From Desulfobacterales bacterium (GTDB lineage: Bacteria; Desulfobacterota; Desulfobacteria; Desulfobacterales; JAFDCJ01), in NCBI GenBank assembly GCA_029939875.1, contig JAOZSC010000133.1, forward strand, positions 1 through 7,010: DNA of 7,010 bases, read 5' to 3'. The notes beneath the pieces were generated by a model. The model had not been told where the DNA came from, searched no databases, and saw only the letters and a list, made by a program, of their open reading frames with translations. How positions within the stretch are numbered: the first letter of the stretch is position 1; the number at the start of each line of letters is the position of its first letter. This document shows positions 1 to 6,144 of this stretch, in pieces. The position numbers and the translations under genes are program-made.

Positions 1-15
1 ATCCTTTTGAAGGAT
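1..15. other. Short inverted repeat downstream of the AOR gene, at the window edge
   Basis: ATCCTT-TTG-AAGGAT is a perfect 6-bp arm pair, 22 nt past the AOR stop codon. It could be part of a terminator for the AOR transcript, but the bases that would show a T run lie outside the window. Confidence 0.25.
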
Positions 16-37
16 ACACTTATATTTATGGGCGATA

Positions 38-1798
38 TTATTTCATCGGTTTACCCTTCTCATCCCAATGGTGCAGGCGGTAGTAATCCTCGAGCATACT
101 TTCCAGTTCGTCTTCGGTGATCACCTTGCCGGTATCGGCCAGGGGCCGGTGCAGGGCCTTTGTCAGGCGTTCATCTTCGGGCTGCATGCCTTCGCGCAAG
201 TTAAATTGTCGAACCAGGTCCGCAATCCGGTGCGCCTTTTTCTTTAGGTCGGCCCCGCCCGTTTCCAGGCCGGTAACGGCGCGGACAACACCTGCCAGCG
301 GCTCCCAGATGTAAAAGTCCCGGTAAAAACGGCACAGCACCAGGGTATCGAAAATAGTCAGGCGGTCTTCCATTTCTATCAGAAGCTCGGCTTTGCCCTC
401 GATCTTGTCGGGCGGGACCATCCCGGAAAGCTCCAGTTTATAAAAAGTGGTGCGCAGGTGGCAGGCTCCGCGATCCGAGGTGGCATAGGCCAGGGCCATG
501 CCCTTTAGCGCCCGGGGGTCGTAGCCGGCCGGCTCCAACCCCTTGACATGCACGGCGATGTCTTCCAGCCCCCATTGGGCGGCGGCTGGCCGGATTCCTT
601 CGGCCAGCACCTCCCCGATGCCTTGCCTGCGGGCAATTTTTTGCAGCAAATCGCAAATTCCGTCCACATCGCCGTAATCGATTTTATAATCGACTTTGCC
701 CCGCCGGACGGCTTCAATGGTAAAAGCGCACAGGTTTCCCGCGGTGATGGTGTCCATGCCCAGCCGGTCGCAGATATCGTTTAAATAGGCAATCTCTTCA
801 ATACTGTCGATCATGCATAGCCCGCCGAAAGCATAAATGGTTTCATACTCCGGCCCTTCAATTTTCAACCCGGCGTGACGTCCCGCTTTGACGGTGCCCA
901 GCTGCCCGCAGGCCATAAAGCATTTGCCGCAGGCATGCGGGGTAGGGGCCATCTTTTCAATCAGCGCCTCGGCACTGATCTTTTCCCAATTATCATAGGT
1001 CCCTCGGGTCCAGTAACGGGTGGGAAACGCACCGGCCAGATTGTTCATCTTGACCAGCATGGGAGTTCCTAGGGTGCGGTAAGCATTGGCTGCCGGACTG
1101 TCCTTGTATTCGGCCATGATCTTTTTGGAAAACGCCTTGACCGCCGCCGCATCAAAATGGGATCGCTTGCGGTCGCCGGTAAAAAGAATCCCTTTGAGCT
1201 TCTTGGCGCCCATCACCGTGCCCGCGCCGGTGCGGCCGGCCGAGCGCCAGTAGTCGTTTTCAATCACCGCAAAGCGCACCCCGTTTTCCGCAGCCGGACC
1301 GATAACCACCGCGCCTTTTTTGCGATACTCGGCTTTGACAAATCGCTGCTTGACAGCGTCTTCGGCCGCATAGGTCTCCATGCCCCAGATGTCGCCAGCG
1401 TCATGAAAATCCACGCCTTCCGGGTGGACCGTCAGCACCGTCGGCATGTTGCAGCAGCCGGAGATGACCACGGCGTCAAACCCGGCGGCATCGACGGCAT
1501 CCGGTGTTCTGCCGCCGGCATAAGACTCGGTGAACAACCCCGTCAGCGGACTTTTGGTATACACCCCGTAACGGCACGAACCCCAGACGGTACTACCGCC
1601 CAGCGGTCCGGTGGCAAAAATCAGGTGATTTTCCGGCGCCAGCGGATCCACCCCCGGCGGGTTGAGCGCCACCAGCAAATGGGCCGCCAGGCCCTTGCCC
1701 CCCAGATAGCTTTCCAGAACGTCATTGCCGATGGTATCAATAGTAAATTGCGCCTTGTTCAGGTCAATTGTTAAAATACGGCCGTAAAATCCATGCAT
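38..1798 (-). CDS. Tungsten-type aldehyde:ferredoxin oxidoreductase (AOR family)
   Basis: This is a complete 586-residue cytoplasmic enzyme, close to the usual AOR length of about 600. The family oxidises aldehydes to carboxylic acids with a tungsten-bispterin cofactor and passes electrons through one [4Fe-4S] cluster to ferredoxin. Residues 1-206 match the AOR N-terminal domain, including CRYGVYTKSPLTG (75-87, with R76 where a pterin-contacting Arg is expected) and GAGTVMGAKKLKG (191-203). The rest matches the C-terminal domain. Cluster ligands are visible as C290-x2-C293-x3-C297 plus C489. The two pterin motifs of DxxGLx type appear as D344-RLGMD and D484-TLVLC. Acidic E314/E317/E319 and H447 in RGACHLR sit where active-site residues are expected. 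The ATG at 1798 has AGGAG 7 nt upstream. The substrate cannot be told from sequence. No small iron-sulfur partner subunit is in the window, so direct ferredoxin use is the simplest reading. Family certain; exact subfamily open. Confidence 0.95.
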   Translation of the reverse strand: MHGFYGRILTIDLNKAQFTIDTIGNDVLESYLGGKGLAAHLLVALNPPGVDPLAPENHLIFATGPLGGSTVWGSCRYGVYTKSPLTGLFTESYAGGRTPDAVDAAGFDAVVISGCCNMPTVLTVHPEGVDFHDAGDIWGMETYAAEDAVKQRFVKAEYRKKGAVVIGPAAENGVRFAVIENDYWRSAGRTGAGTVMGAKKLKGILFTGDRKRSHFDAAAVKAFSKKIMAEYKDSPAANAYRTLGTPMLVKMNNLAGAFPTRYWTRGTYDNWEKISAEALIEKMAPTPHACGKCFMACGQLGTVKAGRHAGLKIEGPEYETIYAFGGLCMIDSIEEIAYLNDICDRLGMDTITAGNLCAFTIEAVRRGKVDYKIDYGDVDGICDLLQKIARRQGIGEVLAEGIRPAAAQWGLEDIAVHVKGLEPAGYDPRALKGMALAYATSDRGACHLRTTFYKLELSGMVPPDKIEGKAELLIEMEDRLTIFDTLVLCRFYRDFYIWEPLAGVVRAVTGLETGGADLKKKAHRIADLVRQFNLREGMQPEDERLTKALHRPLADTGKVITEDELESMLEDYYRLHHWDEKGKPMK

Positions 1799-1805
1799 GA
1801 TATTT

Positions 1806-1810
1806 CTCCT
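1806..1810 (-). promoter_or_regulatory. Ribosome-binding site of the AOR gene
   Basis: The minus strand reads AGGAG, 7 nt before the ATG at 1798. It is the best Shine-Dalgarno match in the window and fixes the AOR start. Confidence 0.8.
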
Positions 1811-1832
1811 ATCTGTTACGCTATTCAGTAGT

Positions 1833-1863
1833 ATTAAAAATCATCATTGTTGATGCCGGTCAA
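1833..1863 (-). promoter_or_regulatory. Candidate sigma70-type promoter for the AOR gene
   Basis: On the minus strand TTGACC (1858-1863, 5 of 6 to the -35 consensus) is followed after 19 nt by TTTAAT (1833-1838, 5 of 6 to the -10 consensus). Transcription would begin near 1826, giving a leader of about 28 nt that just contains the AGGAG site. The spacer is 2 nt longer than ideal. The inverted repeat CATCA-TTGT-TGATG (1842-1855) lies in the spacer, and further GTTGA-type half-sites flank the -35 box, so control by a DNA-binding protein is possible. By inspection only. Confidence 0.35.
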
Positions 1864-1897
1864 CCTGTTTTTATGAAAGTTGATTGAACCGATTTTA

Positions 1898-1913
1898 CCG
1901 CAGCACGCTGCGG
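1898..1913. other. Short inverted repeat between dppF-type gene and AOR gene
   Basis: CCGCAGC and GCTGCGG form a perfect arm pair around a 2-nt centre, in practice a 6-bp stem with a CACG or CGTG loop. It lies about 60 nt past the dppF-type stop codon. On the minus strand it is followed by TAAAATCGG rather than a T run, so it is not a standard intrinsic terminator. It may be an RNA 3' end protector, a weak terminator, or chance. Confidence 0.4.
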
Positions 1914-1973
1914 GGAATTAAACCCAAAAGAGATTAAATCAATATAAAATCGAGATCTGTTCTGCTGCCGATG

Positions 1974-2963
1974 CTACAACAGGTGACAAGCTGCAAAGTG
2001 CCCGGGCTCCACCTCCACCATTTCAGGCACCTGCTCCCGGCAGATTTTTTGTGCTTTGGGGCAGCGGGTGCGAAAGGTGCAGCCCGACGGCGGGTCGACC
2101 GGGCTGGGAAGATCTCCCTGCAGCAGGGTGCGCGCGATTTTTTTCCGGGGATCTGGAATCGGAATGGCCGACAGCAGCGAACGGGTGTAGGGATGCTGCG
2201 GCCGGTGGTAAATATTTTCGGCCGGGGCAATTTCGACAATTTTTCCCAGGTACATGATCGCCACCCGCTCGCAGATATGCTCCACCACGGCCAGGTCATG
2301 GGAGATAAACAGGTAGGACAGGCCCAGTTCATCCTGCAGCCTGACCATCAGGTTGATGATCTGGGCCTGGATGGAAACGTCCAGTGCGGATACCGGTTCA
2401 TCGGCGATGATCAGGGCCGGATTCAACGTCAGCACCCGGGCAATGCCAATGCGCTGGCGCTGGCCGCCGGAAAATTCATGGGGAAAGCGCCGCATGCAGG
2501 CCGGTTCCAGCCCCACTTTTTCCAGCACGGCGGCCACCCGGTCGGCACGCTCGCCTTTGGGCCCCATACCATGGACCAGCAGCGGCTCGCCGACAATGTC
2601 TGCGACCGTCATGCGCGGATTCAGAGAGGCAAACGGATCCTGAAAAATCATCTGGGCGTTGCGACGAAACTGTTTTAGCCGGTGCTCGGAAAAACGAGCG
2701 ACATTTTGCCCTTCAAAGTTGATCTCGCCCGAAGTAGGTTCGACCAGCCTTAAAATAGCCCGGCCGGCGGTGGTCTTGCCACAGCCGGACTCGCCCACCA
2801 TCCCCAGCGTCTTTCCCTTATCAAGAGAAAAGCTGACGCCGCTGACCGCATAAACAAAGCGCGGTGGCTGGAAAAAACCTGTTTTTTTCAGCGTGAAGCT
2901 TTTTACCAGATCCTTTACTTCCAGCAGTGGCTCACGCATTTTATGTTCGGCGAATACAGGCAA
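1974..2963 (-). CDS. dppF: Peptide ABC importer ATP-binding protein, DppF/OppF type
   Basis: This 329-residue ATPase is the second nucleotide-binding subunit of the importer, on the cytoplasmic face of the membrane. It has Walker A GESGCGKT (57-64), Q-loop Q108, signature FSGGQ (164-168), Walker B ALIIADE (183-189), D-loop SALD (192-195) and switch H222, so it should be catalytically competent. The C-terminal extension typical of the oligopeptide/dipeptide family follows, with C295, C301, C308 and C326. FSGGQ replaces the common LSGGQ. The start is ambiguous. TTG at 2963 has AAGGA 7 nt upstream and overlaps the preceding ATPase gene by 23 nt. ATG at 2939 begins one base after that gene's TAA, giving the usual family start MREPLLEV, but has no visible Shine-Dalgarno site. 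The symbol reflects family position; dipeptide, oligopeptide or another family 5 substrate cannot be separated. Confidence 0.95.
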   Translation of the reverse strand: MPVFAEHKMREPLLEVKDLVKSFTLKKTGFFQPPRFVYAVSGVSFSLDKGKTLGMVGESGCGKTTAGRAILRLVEPTSGEINFEGQNVARFSEHRLKQFRRNAQMIFQDPFASLNPRMTVADIVGEPLLVHGMGPKGERADRVAAVLEKVGLEPACMRRFPHEFSGGQRQRIGIARVLTLNPALIIADEPVSALDVSIQAQIINLMVRLQDELGLSYLFISHDLAVVEHICERVAIMYLGKIVEIAPAENIYHRPQHPYTRSLLSAIPIPDPRKKIARTLLQGDLPSPVDPPSGCTFRTRCPKAQKICREQVPEMVEVEPGHFAACHLL

Positions 2964-3924
2964 CCAGGTGTCCTTTTTCGATTTCGGTTAATTTCGGCTT
3001 GACTTGCCGACACTCGGCGATGCTTTCGGGACACCGGTCGGCAAACTTGCAGCCGGAAATTTCACCGTAAGGCGTCGGGACCATACCTTTGATTTCCGCC
3101 AAATATTTTTTACGCTGGCCGGCAACCGGTATAGAGCGCATCAGTGCCATGGTATAAGGGTGAGCCGGATGTTCAAACAGGGTGAGCACTTCGGCTTGCT
3201 CCACTTTCTGCCCGGCATACATCACCACCACCCGCTGGGCGGTGGTGGCCACAACTCCCAGGTCATGGGTGATCAGGATCATGGCCATTTTAAATTTTTC
3301 TTTCAGCCGCAGCATGAGATCCAGGATCTGTGCCTGAATGGTCACATCCAGCGCCGTGGTGGGTTCATCGGCGATCAGCACCGCCGGATTACACCCAAGG
3401 GCCATGGCGATCATGGCACGCTGGCGCATGCCACCGCTCAATTCGTGGGGATAGGACTTCATCACCCTGGCCGGAGAGGAGATTTCGCAGGCCGCCAGCA
3501 TATCCGCGGCTTTTTGCCGGGCGGCTCTGGCCGACAGTCTGCGGTGCAGGGTAAACACTTTTGACAGCTGGTAGCCGATGGTAAACACCGGATTCAAGGA
3601 TGTCATGGGTTCCTGGAAAATCATGGAAATCCGGTTGCCCCGGATGCTGCGCATCTCCTTGATGGACAGATCCAGCAGGTTGCACCCTTCAAAATAAATT
3701 TCACCGGAGACGATTTCACCCGGCGGAATGGATATCAGCCGCAAAATGGAAAGGGCGGCCACACTCTTGCCGCAGCCCGATTCTCCCACCACGCCCAGGG
3801 TTTCTCCCGGATAAACGCAGTAGCTGACACCGTCGACAGCCCGGGCAATTCCTTCCGGCGTGTGAAAATAGGTCCGCAAATCCTCAATGGCCAGCACCGG
3901 CTTATGTGCAGCTATTGTCATCAT
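2941..3924 (-). CDS. dppD: Peptide ABC importer ATP-binding protein, DppD/OppD type
   Basis: This 327-residue ATPase pairs with the DppF-type subunit to power import. Visible motifs are Walker A GESGCGKS (47-54), Q-loop Q104, signature LSGGM (162-166), Walker B AVLIADE (181-187), ALD D-loop (191-193) and switch H220. LSGGM instead of LSGGQ is usual for DppD/OppD and separates this subunit from the F type. The C-terminal family extension carries C292, C298, C305 and C323, a pattern linked in this family to iron-sulfur binding. The segment before it reads [11 protein letters not shown], a variant of the common IPGxVPxL. The start is one of two adjacent ATGs (3924 or 3921); only a weak GAG lies upstream, better spaced for the second. 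The gene follows an unusually long 146-nt AT-rich gap after the dppC-type gene and runs into the dppF-type gene. Exact transported ligand unknown. Confidence 0.95.
   Translation of the reverse strand: MMTIAAHKPVLAIEDLRTYFHTPEGIARAVDGVSYCVYPGETLGVVGESGCGKSVAALSILRLISIPPGEIVSGEIYFEGCNLLDLSIKEMRSIRGNRISMIFQEPMTSLNPVFTIGYQLSKVFTLHRRLSARAARQKAADMLAACEISSPARVMKSYPHELSGGMRQRAMIAMALGCNPAVLIADEPTTALDVTIQAQILDLMLRLKEKFKMAMILITHDLGVVATTAQRVVVMYAGQKVEQAEVLTLFEHPAHPYTMALMRSIPVAGQRKKYLAEIKGMVPTPYGEISGCKFADRCPESIAECRQVKPKLTEIEKGHLVACIRRT
2971..2975 (-). promoter_or_regulatory. Ribosome-binding site supporting the TTG start of the dppF-type gene
   Basis: AAGGA on the minus strand lies 7 nt before TTG at 2963 and inside the end of the upstream ATPase gene. 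The alternative ATG at 2939 has no comparable site, which is the argument for the longer, overlapping form. Confidence 0.5.
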
Positions 3925-4070
3925 CGGTTCTCGAATAAAACACCTACATCTAAATTGTTAAAGGCGTAAAGCAACTGGCCCCGCAATTTTGTATAATTTT
4001 CATCCTGTCTAATCAATAATGTTAAAAACGGTGTACAAATGCATTAGATGACATTCTTAAATTGTTTTTT
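3925..4070. other. AT-rich spacer between the permease and ATPase genes
   Basis: These 146 nt separate the dppC-type stop from the dppD-type start and are clearly richer in A and T than the genes on either side. No ORF, tRNA or GC-rich terminator hairpin is seen. A poly-A stretch follows the dppC-type stop on the minus strand. The spacer may carry a promoter for the two ATPase genes and the AOR gene. Confidence 0.6.
3988..4016 (-). promoter_or_regulatory. Weak candidate internal promoter upstream of the ATPase genes
   Basis: On the minus strand TTGATT (4011-4016) is followed by TACAAA after 17 nt (3988-3993), or by the overlapping TATACA after 15 nt (3990-3995). Neither pairing is strong, and AT-rich DNA gives such matches by chance. 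The long spacer inside an otherwise compact operon is the main reason to list it. Confidence 0.2.
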
Positions 4071-4973
4071 TTAATTTTTTTGAAACCTCCATCGTATCTT
4101 AGGATCCAGTGCCTCGCGAATCCCATCGCCCACCAGATTGAAGGCCAGGACCGTCAGAAAAATTGCCGCCCCGGAAAATGTGGAAATCCACCACTGGGTC
4201 ATAAAAAATTCGCGCCCGTTGCTCACCATCACGCCCCAGTCGGCTGTGGGCGGCTGGGTGCCCAGGCCCAGAAAGCCCAGGGAGGCAATGGCCAGAATAA
4301 TGTAGCCCATATCCATGGTGGCCTGGACAATGATCGGCGACAGGCAGTTTGGCAAAATGTGGCGAAACATGATTCGCCAATGGGAAACACCGATGGCCCG
4401 GGCGGATTCCACAAACTGCAGCTCCTTGAGCGATATCACCTGGCTGCGCATCAGCCGCGTGTACCATGGCCACCAGGGAACGGTAATGGCAATCAGCGCG
4501 TTGAGAAGGCTGGGTCCCAGCGAGGCCACAATGGCGATGGCCAGCAGGTAAGAGGGAAACGCCAGAATCATATCGGCAAAGCGCATGATCAGATCATCGA
4601 TTTTGCCTCCGAAATAGCCGGCGACCAGCCCCAGGGGCACCCCGATGATCACCACGAACAGGATCACCGCCACCGAGGCCTGCAACGAAATCCGGGCCCC
4701 AAAAATAATGCGGCTCAATATATCGCGTCCCAGGTTGTCGGTGCCCAGCAGGTGGTCAGCGCCGGGCGGCTCCAGCCGCTGTCTTAGATTTGAAAGGCCG
4801 CGGCCCTGATCCGGATAAGGTGCCAGGTACGGTGCAAAAAGAGCCGCCACCATCAGGATGAAAAGAATCCCCATCCCCAGGGTGGTCAGGGGATTTTTAA
4901 AAATCAGATGCAGCCCCCTGAACAGATCCCGGTTGTTGCTCGATGAGCGATGGTTGTCTGACACAATATCCAT
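4071..4973 (-). CDS. dppC: Peptide ABC importer permease, DppC/OppC type
   Basis: This 300-residue inner-membrane protein is the second channel subunit. After a polar N-terminus (1-28) comes a first membrane segment (about 31-52), then the family's external loop with HLLGTDNLGRD (74-84). Further hydrophobic segments lie near 98-121, 138-170 and 222-239, with the last near 265-283. The cytoplasmic EAA loop that contacts the ATPases reads E189-S-A-x3-G195, ending ILP (206-208). The C-terminus FNLVGDGIREALDP (278-291) is typical of DppC/OppC. Length is normal. The ATG at 4973 has AGGG 5 nt upstream (4979-4982). The frame stays open upstream to a stop at 5040 but holds no ATG, GTG or TTG, so this start is the most upstream one. 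It follows the dppB-type gene after 61 nt. Confidence 0.95.
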   Translation of the reverse strand: MDIVSDNHRSSSNNRDLFRGLHLIFKNPLTTLGMGILFILMVAALFAPYLAPYPDQGRGLSNLRQRLEPPGADHLLGTDNLGRDILSRIIFGARISLQASVAVILFVVIIGVPLGLVAGYFGGKIDDLIMRFADMILAFPSYLLAIAIVASLGPSLLNALIAITVPWWPWYTRLMRSQVISLKELQFVESARAIGVSHWRIMFRHILPNCLSPIIVQATMDMGYIILAIASLGFLGLGTQPPTADWGVMVSNGREFFMTQWWISTFSGAAIFLTVLAFNLVGDGIREALDPKIRWRFQKN

Positions 4974-5034
4974 AAAAACCCTGCTTAACCCGCATCCATG
5001 CTCCAGGCCATAAAATGCTGTTCGTGAATAGACA

Positions 5035-6051
5035 CTAACTCAGTCGGATGCGTGGATCGACGACGGCAATCAGCATGTCGACGAATAAGTTCACCAGCAC
5101 GTAAAAAACCGCCATCAGCATGGTGACCCCCATAATAACGGGATAATCGTTGGAAAAAATGGCCGTGGTTGTATAGCTGCCCAGTCCCGGCCAGAAAAAA
5201 ATCAGTTCGATGAAAAACGTGCCGGTCAGCATGAAAGCAAAGCACAGACCGGCCGTGGTCAAAGTCGGTGCCAGGGCATTTCGCAATCCCTGGACAAAAA
5301 GAATTTCTCTTTCGCCAATGCCCGCCGCCCGGGCGGTGGTGATGTAGTCCTCGCGCAGCACCTCGAGCATCGTCGAACGGGTCATGCGGGTAATCAGTCC
5401 GATGGAGTAAGTTGCCAGGGTGACCGCCGGCAGGACTAGGTGGGACAGCGCACTTTGCAGGGCAATCCAGTTTCCGGTCACCAGAGCGTCAATCACATAA
5501 AAGCCGGTGATTTTTTCAACGGGATTGATCAGCCCCACCACGGTGTCAATGCGGCCGCCCACCGGGAAAAGACCCAGCCATTTGAAAAATATGATCTGGG
5601 CGATCATGGCCAGCCAGAAGGACGGCAGCGAGGCATTGGCCACCGAAAACAGACGGCTGGCATGATCGACCAGCGTATTTTCTTTTTGGGCTGATATGGC
5701 TCCCAGGGGAATTCCGATCAGAAGGGCAATGAAAATGGCGCTGAACATCAATTCCAGAGAAGCCGGCAGGTGATCCAGGATGCCGGTGATAACCGGCCGG
5801 TGTGTACGCAGGGAATCACCCAGGTTGCCATGGGACAGATCCTTTAAGTAAAACAGAAACTGGACGTAAAGCGGCCGGTCCAGGCCCATCTGGCTCCGCA
5901 GCAGTTGGATCTGTTCGGGCTTGGCCCGGGGTCCCAGGTAAAGCGAGGCCGGGTCGCCGGGCACCATCCGGGAAAGCACGAACGTGATGGCGCACAGGCC
6001 CAGCAGGACGACAGCCAGCCATAAAATTCGTCTGACGGTAAATCGTATCAT
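5035..6051 (-). CDS. dppB: Peptide ABC importer permease, DppB/OppB type
   Basis: This 338-residue inner-membrane permease is the first channel subunit of the importer. It begins with a basic start and a membrane helix (about 8-28), followed by the family hallmark MVPGDPA (29-35) and the external segment YVQFLFYLKDLSHGNLGDS (62-80), typical of DppB/OppB. More hydrophobic segments lie near 101-121, 142-162, 205-221, 265-287 and 308-330. The EAA-like ATPase-contacting loop is T239-A-R-A-A-G244, ending LRNALAP (256-262). The C-terminus NLFVDMLIAVVDPRIRLS (321-338) is the usual end for this family. The insert around 164-195 (GGRIDTVVGLINPVEKITGF) matches the variable external loop. The ATG at 6051 has only a weak upstream site (GAG at 4 nt, AGGTG further out), so translation may be modest. 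It lies 93 nt after the solute-binding protein gene. Confidence 0.96.
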   Translation of the reverse strand: MIRFTVRRILWLAVVLLGLCAITFVLSRMVPGDPASLYLGPRAKPEQIQLLRSQMGLDRPLYVQFLFYLKDLSHGNLGDSLRTHRPVITGILDHLPASLELMFSAIFIALLIGIPLGAISAQKENTLVDHASRLFSVANASLPSFWLAMIAQIIFFKWLGLFPVGGRIDTVVGLINPVEKITGFYVIDALVTGNWIALQSALSHLVLPAVTLATYSIGLITRMTRSTMLEVLREDYITTARAAGIGEREILFVQGLRNALAPTLTTAGLCFAFMLTGTFFIELIFFWPGLGSYTTTAIFSNDYPVIMGVTMLMAVFYVLVNLFVDMLIAVVDPRIRLS

Positions 6052-6098
6052 TGCGCTCGCAACACCTATGAATCCGTGGGTTGTATGTGTTCAGACCG

Positions 6099-6131
6099 CC
6101 GGAGGCCACGGCGGGCTGCCGTGGCCTCCGG
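6099..6131. other. Perfect 14-bp intercistronic hairpin between binding-protein and permease genes
   Basis: CCGGAGGCCACGGC (6099-6112) and GCCGTGGCCTCCGG (6118-6131) are perfect inverted copies around a 5-nt loop. In the minus-strand transcript the stem begins 13 nt after the binding-protein TAA. What follows is CGGTCTGAACACATAC, with no T run, so it is not a standard intrinsic terminator. In known binding-protein-dependent operons (malE-malF is the classic case), structures in this place protect the upstream mRNA and let the binding protein outnumber the permeases. That role here is inferred. Confidence 0.8.
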
Positions 6132-6144
6132 TTTCACTGCAGCC

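Noticed and set aside
1157..1774. Plus-strand open frame of 205 codons opposite the AOR gene
   Set aside because: It is antisense to a strongly supported enzyme gene, has a low-complexity Arg/His/Gly-rich translation and no recognisable family or good ribosome-binding site.
1971..2678. Plus-strand open frame of 235 codons opposite the dppF-type gene
   Set aside because: It mirrors the ATPase gene and is rich in His, Gln and Gly, as expected of the reverse complement of a GC-biased gene.
3992..3997. Perfect TATAAT on the plus strand
   Set aside because: There is no -35 match at proper spacing and no plus-strand gene downstream; it lies in AT-rich DNA where such matches arise by chance.
4062..4787. 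Plus-strand open frame of 241 codons opposite the dppC-type gene
   Set aside because: It is the antisense image of a permease gene; the translation has no membrane or domain character.
1974..6051. Assignment as a nickel (Nik) or other specific family 5 importer
   Set aside because: Nickel, dipeptide and oligopeptide systems share these subunits; no nickel-specific signature is visible and the ligand-binding half of the binding protein is mostly outside the window.
6099..6131. Intrinsic terminator after the binding-protein gene
   Set aside because: The stem is strong but has no T run on the minus strand, and the permease genes follow in the same direction.
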